Below, in pieces: positions 42,335 through 54,228 of a stretch of DNA of 64,000 nucleotides (position 1 is the stretch's first letter; each line of letters begins with the position of its first letter). The position numbers and the translations under genes are program-made. The notes under the pieces were generated by a model. It did not search any database, was not told the DNA's origin, and saw only the letters and a program-made list of their open reading frames with translations. Origin of the DNA: Craterostigma plantagineum (Eukaryota; Streptophyta; Magnoliopsida; Lamiales; Linderniaceae); contig JAPQWV010000017.1 in assembly GCA_027422505.1 (NCBI GenBank), positions 14,633,501-14,697,500 of the forward strand, written 5' to 3'.

Positions 42335-44425
42335 ATGGACGGTCTTGCTATTGGATCTGACAACCGTGCACCACTACTGAGATGGGGGGAGTACGGCATA
42401 TGGAAGCAACGATTCATAAACTTCATAGAAATCAAGGATGGAGACCTTGCAAATGACATGCTTTCCTCCATTTTTGAAGGACCTGCCCAATTTTGGACCA
42501 TTATCCCCGCTCAACCCGATGCAATTTCCGCAATTCCAGAAAGGAGAACTCCTAAGGATCCTAGTCGATACAACGATGCTGAGAAAGCACGAGCCAGAGC
42601 AGACAAGCTTGCTCGACACTATGTACTTCAGGCTCTACCAAATGATGTTTACAAGCAAGTCGATGCAATGGTCACTACAAAGGAAATTTGGGACGAAGTC
42701 TGTAAGATGATGGTCGGAACAGAAGTTAGTACTTTGTCCAAGAAATCCAGTATCCTTACTGCCTATGACTCCTTCAAGGCTAAGGAGGGGGAAGAACTTC
42801 GAGATGCTTACCTTCGCTTCCTAACCATCATCAACGAGATGAGAAAGATTAACATCCAGCGTTCCAATCTCGAACACAACATCAAGTTCCTCTCCACACT
42901 TCAACCGGAGTGGGGACGAATTGCAGTTCTGGTTAAGCAACAGAACAAAGATCTGGACGCGATGGACATTCATTCCCTACACGATAATCTCTCACAATAC
43001 TCGCAATATGCTAAAGAGATTAAGAACGAAGGAAAGCCAAACATTGAAATGGAACCAATTGCACTCGTAACTTCTAAGTCAAGCAATAGGAGCTCGAAGA
43101 CTTCTAAAGGAAAGCAGGTCGTACCATCTGACACCTTTGACAACACCGAATCTGACCAAGGATCAGAGGACGAACTCGAATCCATCAGAAAGAAGCTGGC
43201 AATGATCTCAGATACCGTCAATAAGATGAGCGCCAAGAAATCATCCTCTTCCTTCAACAAACAACGAACCTCGGGCGGGAAACAGAAGTACATTGCCCCT
43301 GAAGAGACTGAAACTAAGAAATCTGAAATAGTAAAGAAGTGCTTCAACTGTGGCAAGCCGGGTCACTTTGCTTCGGAATGCTTCAGACCCAAGAAGAAAA
43401 ACACTGAATACTACAAGAAGAAATTTCAGCTCTCACAGCGCAAGGAAGCGGGAATAGTCTTGGTAGCTGAGGAAGAGGAATGGCTGGAGGACACATCTGA
43501 CGAGGAGGAAGAAGAAATGGCCTTCATGGTGAAAAGCATACAGGATGACTCCGACGAGGATGAGCCAGCCATTGGATCAGACAGGACAGATGTTTCATCA
43601 TCCGACCTGGAGGTATACACTCCATCCCTACATGATTTTGTTAAACTAGAACGTAGAATAGCCGAACTCTCCATGCATCGTAAAAATCACTCAGAACTCC
43701 AAAGCAATTTCGACAAAAATTATGCCCTGTTGAACAAACAACAGGAAGAAATAGCAATTCTTAATGAATCCTTGATCTTGTCTGAAACTAAAGTGAAGAC
43801 TTTAGAAGATCATATAGAAAACAAGGAAATAGAGATTAGCAATATGAGCAGAAGATTGAAAGACAGCGAGGAAGAATGTGTAAATGTAGCGTCTCAATAC
43901 GAACTAATCACCAACGAACGTGTACGACTATACAAGAAAATCAAGGAATTAGAGGACATCAACACCAAAAGAGGTCAAAGTGAACGAACCATGTTCCTTA
44001 GCCAACCTAAAGATGTTGAATTTTATAATCCCCGCGAAGGATTGGGATTTGAGCCCACCACTAACCCTGAAGCAGATAAAGTAAACTCTCTGTACAACAT
44101 CAAACGTTTTGGGTTAAGCATCGAACGACTAATGCCCTTCGTCGGATCAAGTGAGGTGACTGAATCTGATGAACAAAGGCGGAAGAACAAAGAATGGGCT
44201 CAAATCATGTGTGACTACGACGAACTCAATAATAGCTACAAAACAAGAGAGATAGCGCTCTCTGATGATTACATGTCACCATTTGGACCCGAAGGCAATG
44301 ACGAACAGACTAAACCTATTTATTCATTCATATATATTCCAGAAATTATACGCAAAATAGGTTCTTTGACAGCCTCTCTAGAGTCAGAAAGGAAAGCTCA
44401 CGAAGAAGAGAGAACTATTTGTTGA
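42335..44425 (+). CDS. gag: Element B gag, main part
   Basis: 696 residues from ATG 42335, chosen because it matches the A start (MDSF / MDGL). Capsid: GEYGIWKQRFINFIEIKDGD, ALPNDVYKQVDAM, EELRDAYLRFLTIINEM. A Ser/Lys-rich linker leads to the zinc knuckle CFNCGKPGHFASEC (near 43340-43382). An acidic region (WLEDTSDEEEEE) and a long coiled coil (residues about 450-580, with heptad-like LERRIAELS and LEDHIENKEIEISN) follow. GLGFEP occurs near 44040-44055. Long coiled-coil gags are a Sirevirus feature. The frame ends at a TGA at 44423 where A continues its coil, so a one-base shift is likely. Confidence 0.9.
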   Translation: MDGLAIGSDNRAPLLRWGEYGIWKQRFINFIEIKDGDLANDMLSSIFEGPAQFWTIIPAQPDAISAIPERRTPKDPSRYNDAEKARARADKLARHYVLQALPNDVYKQVDAMVTTKEIWDEVCKMMVGTEVSTLSKKSSILTAYDSFKAKEGEELRDAYLRFLTIINEMRKINIQRSNLEHNIKFLSTLQPEWGRIAVLVKQQNKDLDAMDIHSLHDNLSQYSQYAKEIKNEGKPNIEMEPIALVTSKSSNRSSKTSKGKQVVPSDTFDNTESDQGSEDELESIRKKLAMISDTVNKMSAKKSSSSFNKQRTSGGKQKYIAPEETETKKSEIVKKCFNCGKPGHFASECFRPKKKNTEYYKKKFQLSQRKEAGIVLVAEEEEWLEDTSDEEEEEMAFMVKSIQDDSDEDEPAIGSDRTDVSSSDLEVYTPSLHDFVKLERRIAELSMHRKNHSELQSNFDKNYALLNKQQEEIAILNESLILSETKVKTLEDHIENKEIEISNMSRRLKDSEEECVNVASQYELITNERVRLYKKIKELEDINTKRGQSERTMFLSQPKDVEFYNPREGLGFEPTTNPEADKVNSLYNIKRFGLSIERLMPFVGSSEVTESDEQRRKNKEWAQIMCDYDELNNSYKTREIALSDDYMSPFGPEGNDEQTKPIYSFIYIPEIIRKIGSLTASLESERKAHEEERTIC

Positions 44426-44983
44426 GCAAAATTTATACTCTTGAAAACTTTCCTGATGCTTACAAACCTTCCACCTCCCGTCCTATTCCAGAATCATTTA
44501 CATGTAAATGCAAGCAAACTACAAAGAAAATACCGTTATCTCACACTAACTTGGTATCGCATGTGCTCACAGACAAAGGCGTGAGATCTAAGGAAGCGAA
44601 GAAGGTTCAACCTGGCTCAGCTAAGAAGACAACAGTCCCTGATAAAAAGAAGAGACCAGTCTCCAACTTTTCTTCTCATGTTTTAAAATCTTTAGCATTT
44701 CCAAAAGTGACTTCTTGTAATGTCGCAGAACGTGTTTCGTTATTCCATTCCCTAAAATCAAAGTTCTGTCATGTCAACAATGATGTACTTTCCCATTCTC
44801 ATGACAGTCACTTCAGCAATAGCGTTTCCAAATCACATAGCGCTCGTTCTAAGGACACATCTCCCACTACGTCCAATCATACTACTAAATACATCTACAA
44901 GACCAAGCCAAGCAAGAAATCAAGTCCAAAACAGATTTGGATACCGAAATCTCAACTGCATCCTATAGGAAATCATCACGCTT
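44426..44983 (+). pseudogene. gag: Element B gag C-terminal tail up to the C insertion
   Basis: Open in the frame starting about 44419. Lys/Ser-rich basic tail (KKVQPGSAKKTTVPDKKKR, SKKSSPKQIWIPKSQL). It is cut by C at the CGCTT target site and continues at 50636 in the same frame once C and one target-site copy are ignored. Confidence 0.8.
44979..44983. repeat. Element C target-site duplication, left copy (CGCTT)
   Basis: Repeated at 50631-50635. Confidence 0.95.
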
Positions 44984-46989
44984 TGTAATACCCGTAAAAT
45001 ATAATTACGGGATTTACGATTTAATTAGTAATAAATTAAAAATTTTGTTGGATTTATTAAATAAAGAGATTAGGACTTTGGGTGATACGATGGTTTCCTG
45101 CTTTTATGATCTTAAATGACTTATGTGACTGCATGAGGCGTGTTCTGTGACTTTTATATGTCTAAATGATTTCATGTTATAGGCTAACATGACATATATG
45201 AATTAGAAAATAAAAGAGTTAATTAAATTTAGGTTAGATATTTATTTTAGGGTTTCTAGTAAATGACATACTAACCTAGAAAAAAATTTAATTTAGTATA
45301 GTAAGTCTTGATTCCACGGTTTGGGGAAATACGAATTAGTAGAAATAAATTTCGAAAAGGCTAGATAGAGATTTTGACGCATTAGGGTTTCGAAATAAGG
45401 AATCTCGAGATCTTTGAATCTTGACATCCTCGAAGCTTGAAATATTAAATCTCTAAATGAGTGAATGTTGAAATTATAAAATATTGAAATAAGGTTTCGA
45501 CATTTTATAAGCATGATCTCGATATTATATGTCTCGATATTTAATGAGCATAGTTTCGACATTTTTAAGATATCGACATTTATAGCTTTCGACATGTATC
45601 TCGACATTCATATGGTTTCGACATTTAGAATGTCTCGACTTTTATATTCGATATTTTGGCAGGGATAGATCTCGACATTTCTATTAAGGCTAGGTCTCGA
45701 CATTTCTTGTCCGAGTAATAATAAATGTCGATATAAGGAATAGGTTTAGATATTTAGATATCTCGACCTTTTCAAGATTTCGATACTGTATTTCAGTTAA
45801 TAAATTTTCGGGATTTTAGAATTTTACTATTTTTAGGGTTTTCTATAATTGGGTTTGGGAACTTAAAAACATATACAGTTTAGCAAATATACTGATATGA
45901 TAATCTTTATTATATTCAGAGGATCGAAATATAGAGACTACGCCAGACCTTCTATTTGACTGTAGCAGGAGGACAGGTAGGTGGAATATCCATCTACAAC
46001 GCGTAAACACTTATTTGATAATTATGTATTTTATGTGCTTCGGTGAATTATGTGTTTTACATGTTTTACGTGCATTTCATGTGGCATCACGTTTCATGTA
46101 TTATCACGTAAATGCCTGCATGTGCATTACACGTCATTTCACGGAGTGTACCGTGGTGGAACGGTGGTACTGTATTGTACTTAGTGAGTGAGTAGCCGAT
46201 ATTGGCTGTCGACCCGTAGAGGAGTCACGTGAGTGTGGGAATCTGCTGTGCACCAGCGCCTGTGACGGTGAGCCATTGGCCCGTTGGACATTATGCGGCA
46301 GACTGCGGGCGACCTAGAAAGGAACGACTTGGGATATCCCCAAGTAGACTAGCTAGTGTAGGCCACGCTGTCGCATGCGGGAGGAGGCGACCTGGAGGGT
46401 GCGACCTGGGTACCCTTACGGGACCTGGTGTAGGCTACCAGCGTAGGCACCGCATTTGGCAGAAGAGGCGACCCGAGAGTGTGACCTGATACGGCTCAGG
46501 GAGGCTGCTCGGTGTAGGCCACTGCCGTAGTGTTGTGATCGTGTTGTGGTGGTGTTCGTGATCGTGGTAGTGATTTCGCGTGATGGTGCACAGTATGGAG
46601 CCCGGGGCCCGTTGCGAGGTGGTGAGTGTATCCCGGTTGTGATGAGCGATAGTGAGTGGCATTGCATTAGTGAGAATTGGGGGTGAGTGAACGTGAGCGA
46701 GTCACACTTGCATGCATTATTTCACCTACTGGGCAATAGCTCAGTGTTTGCGTGTTGTAGGTAATCGACGATCGAGGCTGGCTATCGGAGCTTCCATGGG
46801 CTTTTGAGGGCGGGGCTGTACATGGATGACGACCTGTGGGCGAGTGATAGGGTGTTTTGGGCCAGCGGCCCATTCTTATTAACTTTTGTATAAACAAATA
46901 TTTTCGTAAAATGGGTTTTCCGCGGCTTTCGCTGCTAAACCCAACGTGAGTTATCGCTAACTAGCGATTAGAGAGTGAGGGTCGCCACA
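44984..46989 (+). repeat. Element C 5' LTR (2,006 bp)
   Basis: Starts TGTAATACCCGTAAAA and ends GGTCGCCACA, as in T1. Contains a TCGA-word array at about 45330-45800 (TTTCGACAT, TCTCGACAT, TCTCGATAT), hairpin 1 at 45978-45996 and hairpin 2 at 46724-46762. ORFs such as 46229-46489 recur in the other LTR and are not taken as genes. Confidence 0.95.
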
Positions 46990-46991
46990 GG

Positions 46992-47003
46992 TGGTATCAG
47001 AGC
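46992..47003 (+). promoter_or_regulatory. Element C primer binding site
   Basis: TGGTATCAGAGC two bases after the LTR, identical to T1. Confidence 0.93.
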
Positions 47004-47141
47004 TTAGGATATAGATTCTGTAGACTGTCCATGTACGGCCGCTCAAAAGCATGGAAGTCCAGCCTCGTCTGTAAGTGTTTATGTATCTGTGATAATTCTT
47101 ATGTGCTAATGTGAAACTTTGATTATAGTTAGTAGGATAAA

Positions 47142-48284
47142 ATGGTACGAACTAGGAGTGAGTTTAATGGCGAATCAAGCCGACAACACCACGAGGAAAG
47201 GGAATCCAGTCCCGATGAACATGACTCGAACCGTACAATTTCCCAACTTGCAGATCTTGTTCGGCTCCAATCCGAACAAATTAATGCCTTGATCCGTAAC
47301 CAGAATTCGTCAGAGCGACATACGTCGCCCCAGATCGATAGAACCGAAACCATCGGGCATAGGTTTCGTAAACTCAATCCGCCCATTTTCGAAGACACTG
47401 TAGATCCAATTGCAGCGGGTGAGTGGCTTAGGACTATTGAATCCACGTTCCAATATAGCCGAACTCCCGAAGAGGAGAAAGTTCTATGTGCTGCCTTTCA
47501 ACTTCGGGGAAATGCCGGATACTGGTGGGACACCATTATGGTGATGGAAAATCCAAATATGATGACATGGGAGCGCTTTAAAGAGCTCTTCGAGGAAAAG
47601 TATTTCAACATTTCTGCCCGTGACACGAAGATGGAGGAATTCATCAACCTACGTCAGGGCGGGATGTCTGTTGCGGAGTACATCCGCAAATTTGAGCAAC
47701 TTTCTCGCTTTGCTCCCCATATAGTAGCGACAGACAACCTTAAAGTGGGACGTTTTCTAATTGGCCTGAAGTCTGAACTGTACCGAGATGTCGCGGTGAC
47801 GAGGTCTCCTGATATGACCTATTCTAAGGCTGCCGAACGAGCTTTGGTGGCCGAAGAAGCCGAGGCGAGGCTATCTAAAGACCGAGAATCAAAGAGAAAA
47901 ATAGAGCAGGGACAACATGGCCGCGAAGGCAACGAGAAGAAACAATTGGTCGTTCAAGCTCCGAATCAGCCAAACCGCGGGAGGCCAAATGAACCCAGAT
48001 GGGAACAAAGGCCTAATGCGAGACCTAACAATGCTCTGGCCAAACAACCGATGCCGATTTGCCACCTGTGTGGACGTCAACATGTCGGCGTCTGTTTTGG
48101 TCCTAATCCTAATATCAAGTGCTTCAACTGTGGAAAGGCGGGCCATATCTCGCGATTTTGCCGTGAAAATCCACCAGTTAATCCGAACCCTGCACGGAAT
48201 CAACAACCTGTGCCGAACCAACCTCCGAGGGTACCTGCTAGGGTATTTACCCTCACTGCTGAAGAAGATGAAGAACAAACCTAG
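47142..48284 (+). CDS. gag: Element C gag, intact
   Basis: 380 residues from ATG 47142 with no interruption. N-terminal Arg/Glu/Gln-rich region (SQLADLVRLQSEQINALIR). Capsid has GNAGYWWDTI, MTWERFKELFEEKYF, EFINLRQGGMSVAEYIRKFE and LSRFAPHIVATD. A basic linker precedes CHLCGRQHVGVC and the nucleocapsid zinc knuckle CFNCGKAGHISRFC (residues 327-340, nt 48120-48161). It aligns over its length with T1 gag. The stop comes after VPARVFTLTAEEDEEQT, at the point where T1 enters protease. The open frame and near-identical LTRs suggest recent selection for a working gag. Confidence 0.95.
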   Translation: MVRTRSEFNGESSRQHHEERESSPDEHDSNRTISQLADLVRLQSEQINALIRNQNSSERHTSPQIDRTETIGHRFRKLNPPIFEDTVDPIAAGEWLRTIESTFQYSRTPEEEKVLCAAFQLRGNAGYWWDTIMVMENPNMMTWERFKELFEEKYFNISARDTKMEEFINLRQGGMSVAEYIRKFEQLSRFAPHIVATDNLKVGRFLIGLKSELYRDVAVTRSPDMTYSKAAERALVAEEAEARLSKDRESKRKIEQGQHGREGNEKKQLVVQAPNQPNRGRPNEPRWEQRPNARPNNALAKQPMPICHLCGRQHVGVCFGPNPNIKCFNCGKAGHISRFCRENPPVNPNPARNQQPVPNQPPRVPARVFTLTAEEDEEQT

Positions 48285-48589
48285 GGTAGAGTAGAACCAG
48301 ATATGTAAGATATATGTCCTTATTTTGTGAACTTGTGAACTTAGGGGAGGTAATATTTTGTACTGTAAGATAATATAAATATTTTGTCTAGTTGTTCAAC
48401 ACAATTAAATTAAGTAACAGGGGAAAACTGACAATCAAGGAATAATGATTCCAGATAAGAATCGTAAATTTTCAAAAATGAGGGTTATCGTTCGCTTTTC
48501 CCGAATACGAGAACTGCGACAATGAATACATCCAAAACCCCTGTAAGGATAAAAGAAATCGATGCCCCGTGTTATTCCAATCGGCGTAA
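48285..48589 (+). other. Element C: non-coding filler ending in a pol remnant
   Basis: About 285 bp of AT-rich sequence with no frame and no match to T1 that I can see. From 48571 the sequence matches the last codons of T1 pol (TTATTCCAATCGGCGTAA at 48572-48589; T1 9653-9670) and the untranslated GGGGACGA segment after it. The gene block between gag and the last pol codons has therefore been lost or replaced. Confidence 0.75.
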
Positions 48590-48609
48590 TTTCGGGGACG
48601 AAATTCTTT

Positions 48610-48623
48610 TAAGGGAGGGAGGA
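48610..48623 (+). promoter_or_regulatory. Element C polypurine tract
   Basis: TAAGGGAGGGAGGA against the 3' LTR, as in T1. Confidence 0.9.
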
Positions 48624-50630
48624 TGTAATACCCGTAAAATATAATTACGGGATTTACGATTTAATTAGTAATAAATTAAAAATTTTGTTGGATTTATTAA
48701 ATAAAGAGATTAGGACTTTGGGTGATACGATGGTTTCCTGCTTTTATGATCTTAAATGACTTATGTGACTGCATGAGGCGTGTTCTGTGACTTTTATATG
48801 TCTAAATGATTTCATGTTATAGGCTAACATGACATATATGAATTAGAAAATAAAAGAGTTAATTAAATTTAGGTTAGATATTTATTTTAGGGTTTCTAGT
48901 AAATGACATACTAACCTAGAAAAAAATTTAATTTAGTATAGTAAGTCTTGATTCCACGGTTTGGGGAAATACGAATTAGTAGAAATAAATTTCGAAAAGG
49001 CTAGATAGAGATTTTGACGCATTAGGGTTTCGAAATAAGGAATCTCGAGATCTTTGAATCTTGACATCCTCGAAGCTTGAAATATTAAATCTCTAAATGA
49101 GTGAATGTTGAAATTATAAAATATTGAAATAAGGTTTCGACATTTTATAAGCATGATCTCGATATTATATGTCTCGATATTTAATGAGCATAGTTTCGAC
49201 ATTTTTAAGATATCGACATTTTATAGCTTTCGACATGTATCTCGACATTCATATGGTTTCGACATTTAGAATGTCTCGACTTTTATATTCGATATTTTGG
49301 CAGGGATAGATCTCGACATTTCTATTAAGGCTAGGTCTCGACATTTCTTGTCCGAGTAATAATAAATGTCGATATAAGGAATAGGTTTAGATATTTAGAT
49401 ATCTCGACCTTTTCAAGATTTCGATACTGTATTTCAGTTAATAAATTTTCGGGATTTTAGAATTTTACTATTTTTAGGGTTTTCTATAATTGGGTTTGGG
49501 AACTTAAAAACATATACAGTTTAGCAAATATACTGATATGATAATCTTTATTATATTCAGAGGATCGAAATATAGAGACTACGCCAGACCTTCTATTTGA
49601 CTGTAGCAGGAGGACAGGTAGGTGGAATATCCATCTACAACGCGTAAACACTTATTTGATAATTATGTATTTTATGTGCTTCGGTGAATTATGTGTTTTA
49701 CATGTTTTACGTGCATTTCATGTGGCATCACGTTTCATGTATTATCACGTAAATGCCTGCATGTGCATTACACGTCATTTCACGGAGTGTACCGTGGTGG
49801 AACGGTGGTACTGTATTGTACTTAGTGAGTGAGTAGCCGATATTGGCTGTCGACCCGTAGAGGAGTCACGTGAGTGTGGGAATCTGCTGTGCACCAGCGC
49901 CTGTGACGGTGAGCCATTGGCCCGTTGGACATTATGCGGCAGACTGCGGGCGACCTAGAAAGGAACGACTTGGGATATCCCCAAGTAGACTAGCTAGTGT
50001 AGGCCACGCTGTCGCATGCGGGAGGAGGCGACCTGGAGGGTGCGACCTGGGTACCCTTACGGGACCTGGTGTAGGCTACCAGCGTAGGCACCGCATTTGG
50101 CAGAAGAGGCGACCCGAGAGTGTGACCTGATACGGCTCAGGGAGGCTGCTCGGTGTAGGCCACTGCCGTAGTGTTGTGATCGTGTTGTGGTGGTGTTCGT
50201 GATCGTGGTAGTGATTTCGCGTGATGGTGCACAGTATGGAGCCCGGGGCCCGTTGCGAGGTGGTGAGTGTATCCCGGTTGTGATGAGCGATAGTGAGTGG
50301 CATTGCATTAGTGAGAATTGGGGGTGAGTGAACGTGAGCGAGTCACACTTGCATGCATTATTTCACCTACTGGGCAATAGCTCAGTGTTTGCGTGTTGTA
50401 GGTAATCGACGATCGAGGCTGGCTATCGGAGCTTCCATGGGCTTTTGAGGGCGGGGCTGTACATGGATGACGACCTGTGGGCGAGTGATAGGGTGTTTTG
50501 GGCCAGCGGCCCATTCTTATTAACTTTTGTATAAACAAATATTTTCGTAAAATGGGTTTTCCGCGGCTTTCGCTGCTAAACCCAACGTGAGTTATCGCTA
50601 ACTAGCGATTAGAGAGTGAGGGTCGCCACA
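48624..50630 (+). repeat. Element C 3' LTR (2,007 bp)
   Basis: One extra T (near 49220) compared with 44984-46989; otherwise no difference noticed. TCGA array at about 48970-49440. Confidence 0.95.
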
Positions 50631-50635
50631 CGCTT
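50631..50635. repeat. Element C target-site duplication, right copy (CGCTT)
   Basis: Matches 44979-44983. Confidence 0.95.
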
Positions 50636-50757
50636 GGACTCTCAAACCAGCTACAAAACAACCTAGCAAAGAAATAAATCTAGCAACGAACAAGAAATCT
50701 ACTACACCTGCTATCAAAAGAGGACCCATCTATAAATGGGTGCCAAAACTTACTTGA
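50636..50757 (+). pseudogene. gag: Element B gag end and in-frame UGA before pol
   Basis: Continues the gag tail (Lys/Pro-rich, ending YKWVPKLT) to TGA at 50755-50757. The next codons read on in the same frame into protease. A pyrimidine run and CAG (TTTTTTTTTCAG, ending 50769) follow the stop directly. Confidence 0.8.
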
Positions 50758-52025
50758 TTTTTTTTTCAGGTCCGTCATGTGTGGTACTTAGATTCAGGTT
50801 GCTCCTCACACATGACTGGAAACAAAGAGCTGTTGAGCAACTTCTCTGAAGGATTCCTCGGGAAGGTCTACTTCGGTAACGGTCAATCTGCATCCATGCT
50901 AGGAACCGGTGATCTCATCCATGACAGGCTAACCATCAAAGGAGTATCCTACGTCGAAGGACTGAGCTACAATTTATTCAGCATAGGTCGTTTCTGCGAC
51001 AAAGGCTACAAAGTGAACTTCGAGACCAACAAATGTAGTGTCACAGATATCAATGGAAGAGAGCTACTCACTGGTCACAGAAAGACGAATCTTTACTCCA
51101 TTGACCTCAAGACTGTTCGACCGACATGCCTTATTTCTCGAGCCTCTCTACATCAGAACGATCTCTGGCATCAGCGACTTTCCCATCTCAACTTCAAAGA
51201 CCTAAACAAACTAAGATCAGAAAACTTGGTAAAAGGGCTTCCCTCGTTCAGATATCACAAAGAGCATCTTTGCTCGGCGTGTGAAATGGGAAAGATAAGG
51301 AAAGCCTCCCACCGGACCAAACACGTAGCCTCAACTTCCAAACCTCTCGAACTCATTCATATGGATCTGTGTGGACCCATGCGCACTCAGACCATTAATG
51401 GGCGGAAATATGTGTTAGTCATAGTGGATGATTTCTCACGCTACACATGGACTAAATTTCTGAGAACCAAGGATGAAACTCCAGGTCTAATCATTGAGTT
51501 CATCAAAACCGCTCAAAACCTCTACCAACTGAGTGTACAAATCATCAGAACTGATAATGGGACAGAATTCAAGAACAGAAAACTCAGTGACTTCTATGCA
51601 TCACTTGGAATCACCCAACAGTTCGCAGCAGCCAAACACCTCAACAAAATGGGGTAGTGGAACGCAAAAACAGAACCTTAGTTGAAGCAACTCGTACACT
51701 CCTCATTCACTTTGGATTACCTCACTTCTTGTGGGCCGAAGCAATGAACACAGCTTGTTTCACTCAAAATCGTGGTTCACTTCACAAGAGGTTCAATAGG
51801 ACACCCTATGAGTTGATAAATCGTAGAGTGCCAGACGTCTCATTCCTGAAAGTTTTTGGGTGCAAGTGCTATGTGGCAAATGATCGTGAAGACAGAGGCA
51901 AACTTGACCCAAAAGCATTCGAAGGCATACTGGTGGGATACTCAACAACATCAAAAGCCTATCGCATATATCTCAAAGAGAAAAGATCTGTTATGGAAAG
52001 CATAAACGTAACGTTGATGAAGTAG
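50758..52025 (+). pseudogene. pol: Element B protease and integrase
   Basis: Protease active site in VWYLDSGCSSHMTG, then DLWHQRLSHLNFKDLNKL and CSACEMGKIRKASH. Integrase catalytic Asp is in HMDLCGPMRTQ (51364), second Asp in IRTDNGTEFKN (51553), Glu in VERKNRTL (51660). One base is off near 51636, so the Glu lies in the 51657-52025 frame ([46 protein letters not shown]). A second shift near 52015 (VTLMK stop) separates the linker. Confidence 0.9.
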
Positions 52026-54136
52026 ACCGTGTCGTTTCTGCACAAATCAGTCCAGAACCAGGACTTCTACGAGAATTAACAAAGGATCAATCTAGCACTT
52101 CCTCTATGGGAGAATCTTCAAAAACAAAGGCGTTAAGTGACATGGAACTTGATCTCTTATTTGAAGATCTCTTCCCAAAGCCGACACCACACAATGCTCC
52201 AACAACATCTGCGGTACCAGAAAATATTGATTATACGGAGCCTAATAATGACAATACCCCTCCTACGATGGAAAATCTTCACCTTGATGATGATTGTGAA
52301 CCCCCAACAGATACAGATATCATATCCAGCTCAGGCGCTGAAACTCCTCAGCCTTATGATACAACAATAGAAATTTCTTCAGGAGAGTCAGTAATGCCAC
52401 AACCTGGAGAAGAAATAGAACATCAGGCTGATCAAGGTGGAGAAACGACATATGATACAAACACAGCTGGATCTTCACAGCCTAGTACCAGAAAGTGGAC
52501 TCGAGCCCACCCAAACTCACAAATAATTGGAGATCCCTCCGCTGGAGTAACCACTCGAGCATCAACGATAAACGAAAGACTCTACTCTTGCTTTCTCAGT
52601 CAAAAGGAACCCAGTAAAGTAGCTGAAGCACTCGCCGATCCAGACTGGATAATTGCAATGCAGGAGGAAATCAATCAGTTTGAGAGGTTGAAAGTTTGGA
52701 ATCTTGTACCTAGACCAGCTGGGAAAACCATTATAGGTACTAAATGGGTGTTTAAGAACAAAAGAGACGAGCAAAGAGTCGTTATCCGGAATAAAGCAAG
52801 GCTGGTGGCAAAAGGTTACAATCAACAAGAAGAAATCGACTATGACGAGACATATGCTCCAGTCGCAAGAATAGAAGCCATCAGGATATTCTTAGCTTTC
52901 GCTGCACACAAGAATTTCACAGTCTACCAGATGGATGTCAAAACTGCATTCCTCAACGGAATACTAAAAGAAGAAGTTTTTGTATCCCAGCCTGAAGGTT
53001 TTGTAAACGAACAACGCCCAGACCACGTCTACAGACTAGATAAAGCTCTCTATGGACTTAAACAAGCTCCTAGAGCCTGGTACGAGGTCCTCTCGGATTT
53101 TCTCATCTCATCTGGTTTCACAAAAGGAAAGATAGATACGACTCTTTTTATCAAGAAGGACGGAACCGACATTATGCTAGTGCAGATCTACGTTGACGAC
53201 ATCATATTCGGGTCTACAGACTCACGAATGTGCAGGAACTTTGGGGATCTAATGAAGCAGAAATTTGAAATGAGCATGATGGGTGAACTAAATTTCTTCT
53301 TAGGACTTCAGGTTAAACAGCTTCACGATGGAATCTTCATAAGTCAATCCAAGTACATTCACGACATACTCAAGAAGTACAACTTGGACAACTCAAATAC
53401 TGCCATGACTCCAATGTCTACCTCATGCAAACTTGATGCAGATTCCTCAGGAAAAACTGTTAATCAGACAACTTATCGAGGCATGATAGGATCCTTGCTC
53501 TATCTTACATCAAGTAGACCTGATATCATGTTCGTCACATGTCTCTGTGCACGCTTTCAAGCTGATCCAAAGGAATCTCACATGCTCGCGGTCAAGCGAA
53601 TTTTCAAATATCTCAAGGGAACTCCGAATCTAGGTCTATGGTACCCGATGGAATCAAGCTTTGAACTCGTAGGATACACAGATGCTGATTACGCAGGATG
53701 CAAGCTGGACAGAAAGAGCACTTCTGGAGCCGCTCAATTTCTTGGGGGTAAACTCGTCAGCTGGTCATCTCGAAAGCAAAATTGTGTCTCAACATCGACA
53801 GCAGAGGCAGAATATGTCGCTGCTGCGAGTTGCTGCTCACAAATCTTGTGGATGAGAACCCAGCTGCGAGATTTTGGCATAACGTTAAATCATATCCCAA
53901 TTTTTAGTGATTCTAAAAGTGCTATAGCTATAACAAGTAATCCAGTACATCATTCACGCACAAAACATATAGACATTAGATATCACTTTATTAAGGAACA
54001 TGTGGAACAAGGTACAATCGAAATGCATTTTGTCCACACCGATCTTCAACTTGCTGACTTATTTACTAAGGCATTGGATGAAAAGCGATTCCAATTCTTG
54101 GTATCTAGGTTAGGCTTATTGAACCATAAGACATGA
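52026..54136 (+). CDS. pol: Element B reverse transcriptase and RNase H
   Basis: The 52106-54136 frame is open for 676 codons: an acidic linker, the conserved [20 protein letters not shown] motif (here [18 protein letters not shown]), then [66 protein letters not shown] and the catalytic [12 protein letters not shown] (YVDD 53189-53200). RNase [65 protein letters not shown] and [14 protein letters not shown]. All expected active-site residues are present, so this domain is intact by inspection. Confidence 0.92.
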
Positions 54137-54228
54137 TCGATTGTCCCTACATGAACCTGATATTGTAAATAGATCATTTAAATTTTTCTCTATATGTTAT
54201 GAATGGTAAAAATCCTACTATTATATCT

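Larger units (their letters stand above)
44984..50630 (+). mobile_element. Element C: gag-only gypsy retrotransposon (TR-GAG-like), very young
   Basis: 5,647 bp. The 2.0-kb LTRs (44984-46989, 48624-50630) differ as far as I can see by one T. It has CGCTT target sites, an initiator-Met primer site and a polypurine tract. Internal sequence is only 1,634 bp: one intact gag and no protease, reverse transcriptase, RNase H or integrase. LTR ends, gag and the sequence before the polypurine tract match the Tekay-type T1. It must use enzymes from an autonomous relative. Confidence 0.94.

Noticed and set aside
46229..46489. 86-residue ORF and several antisense ORFs identical at 49870-50130
   Set aside because: Both lie in the C LTRs. 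Identity reflects LTR duplication, not selection on protein.
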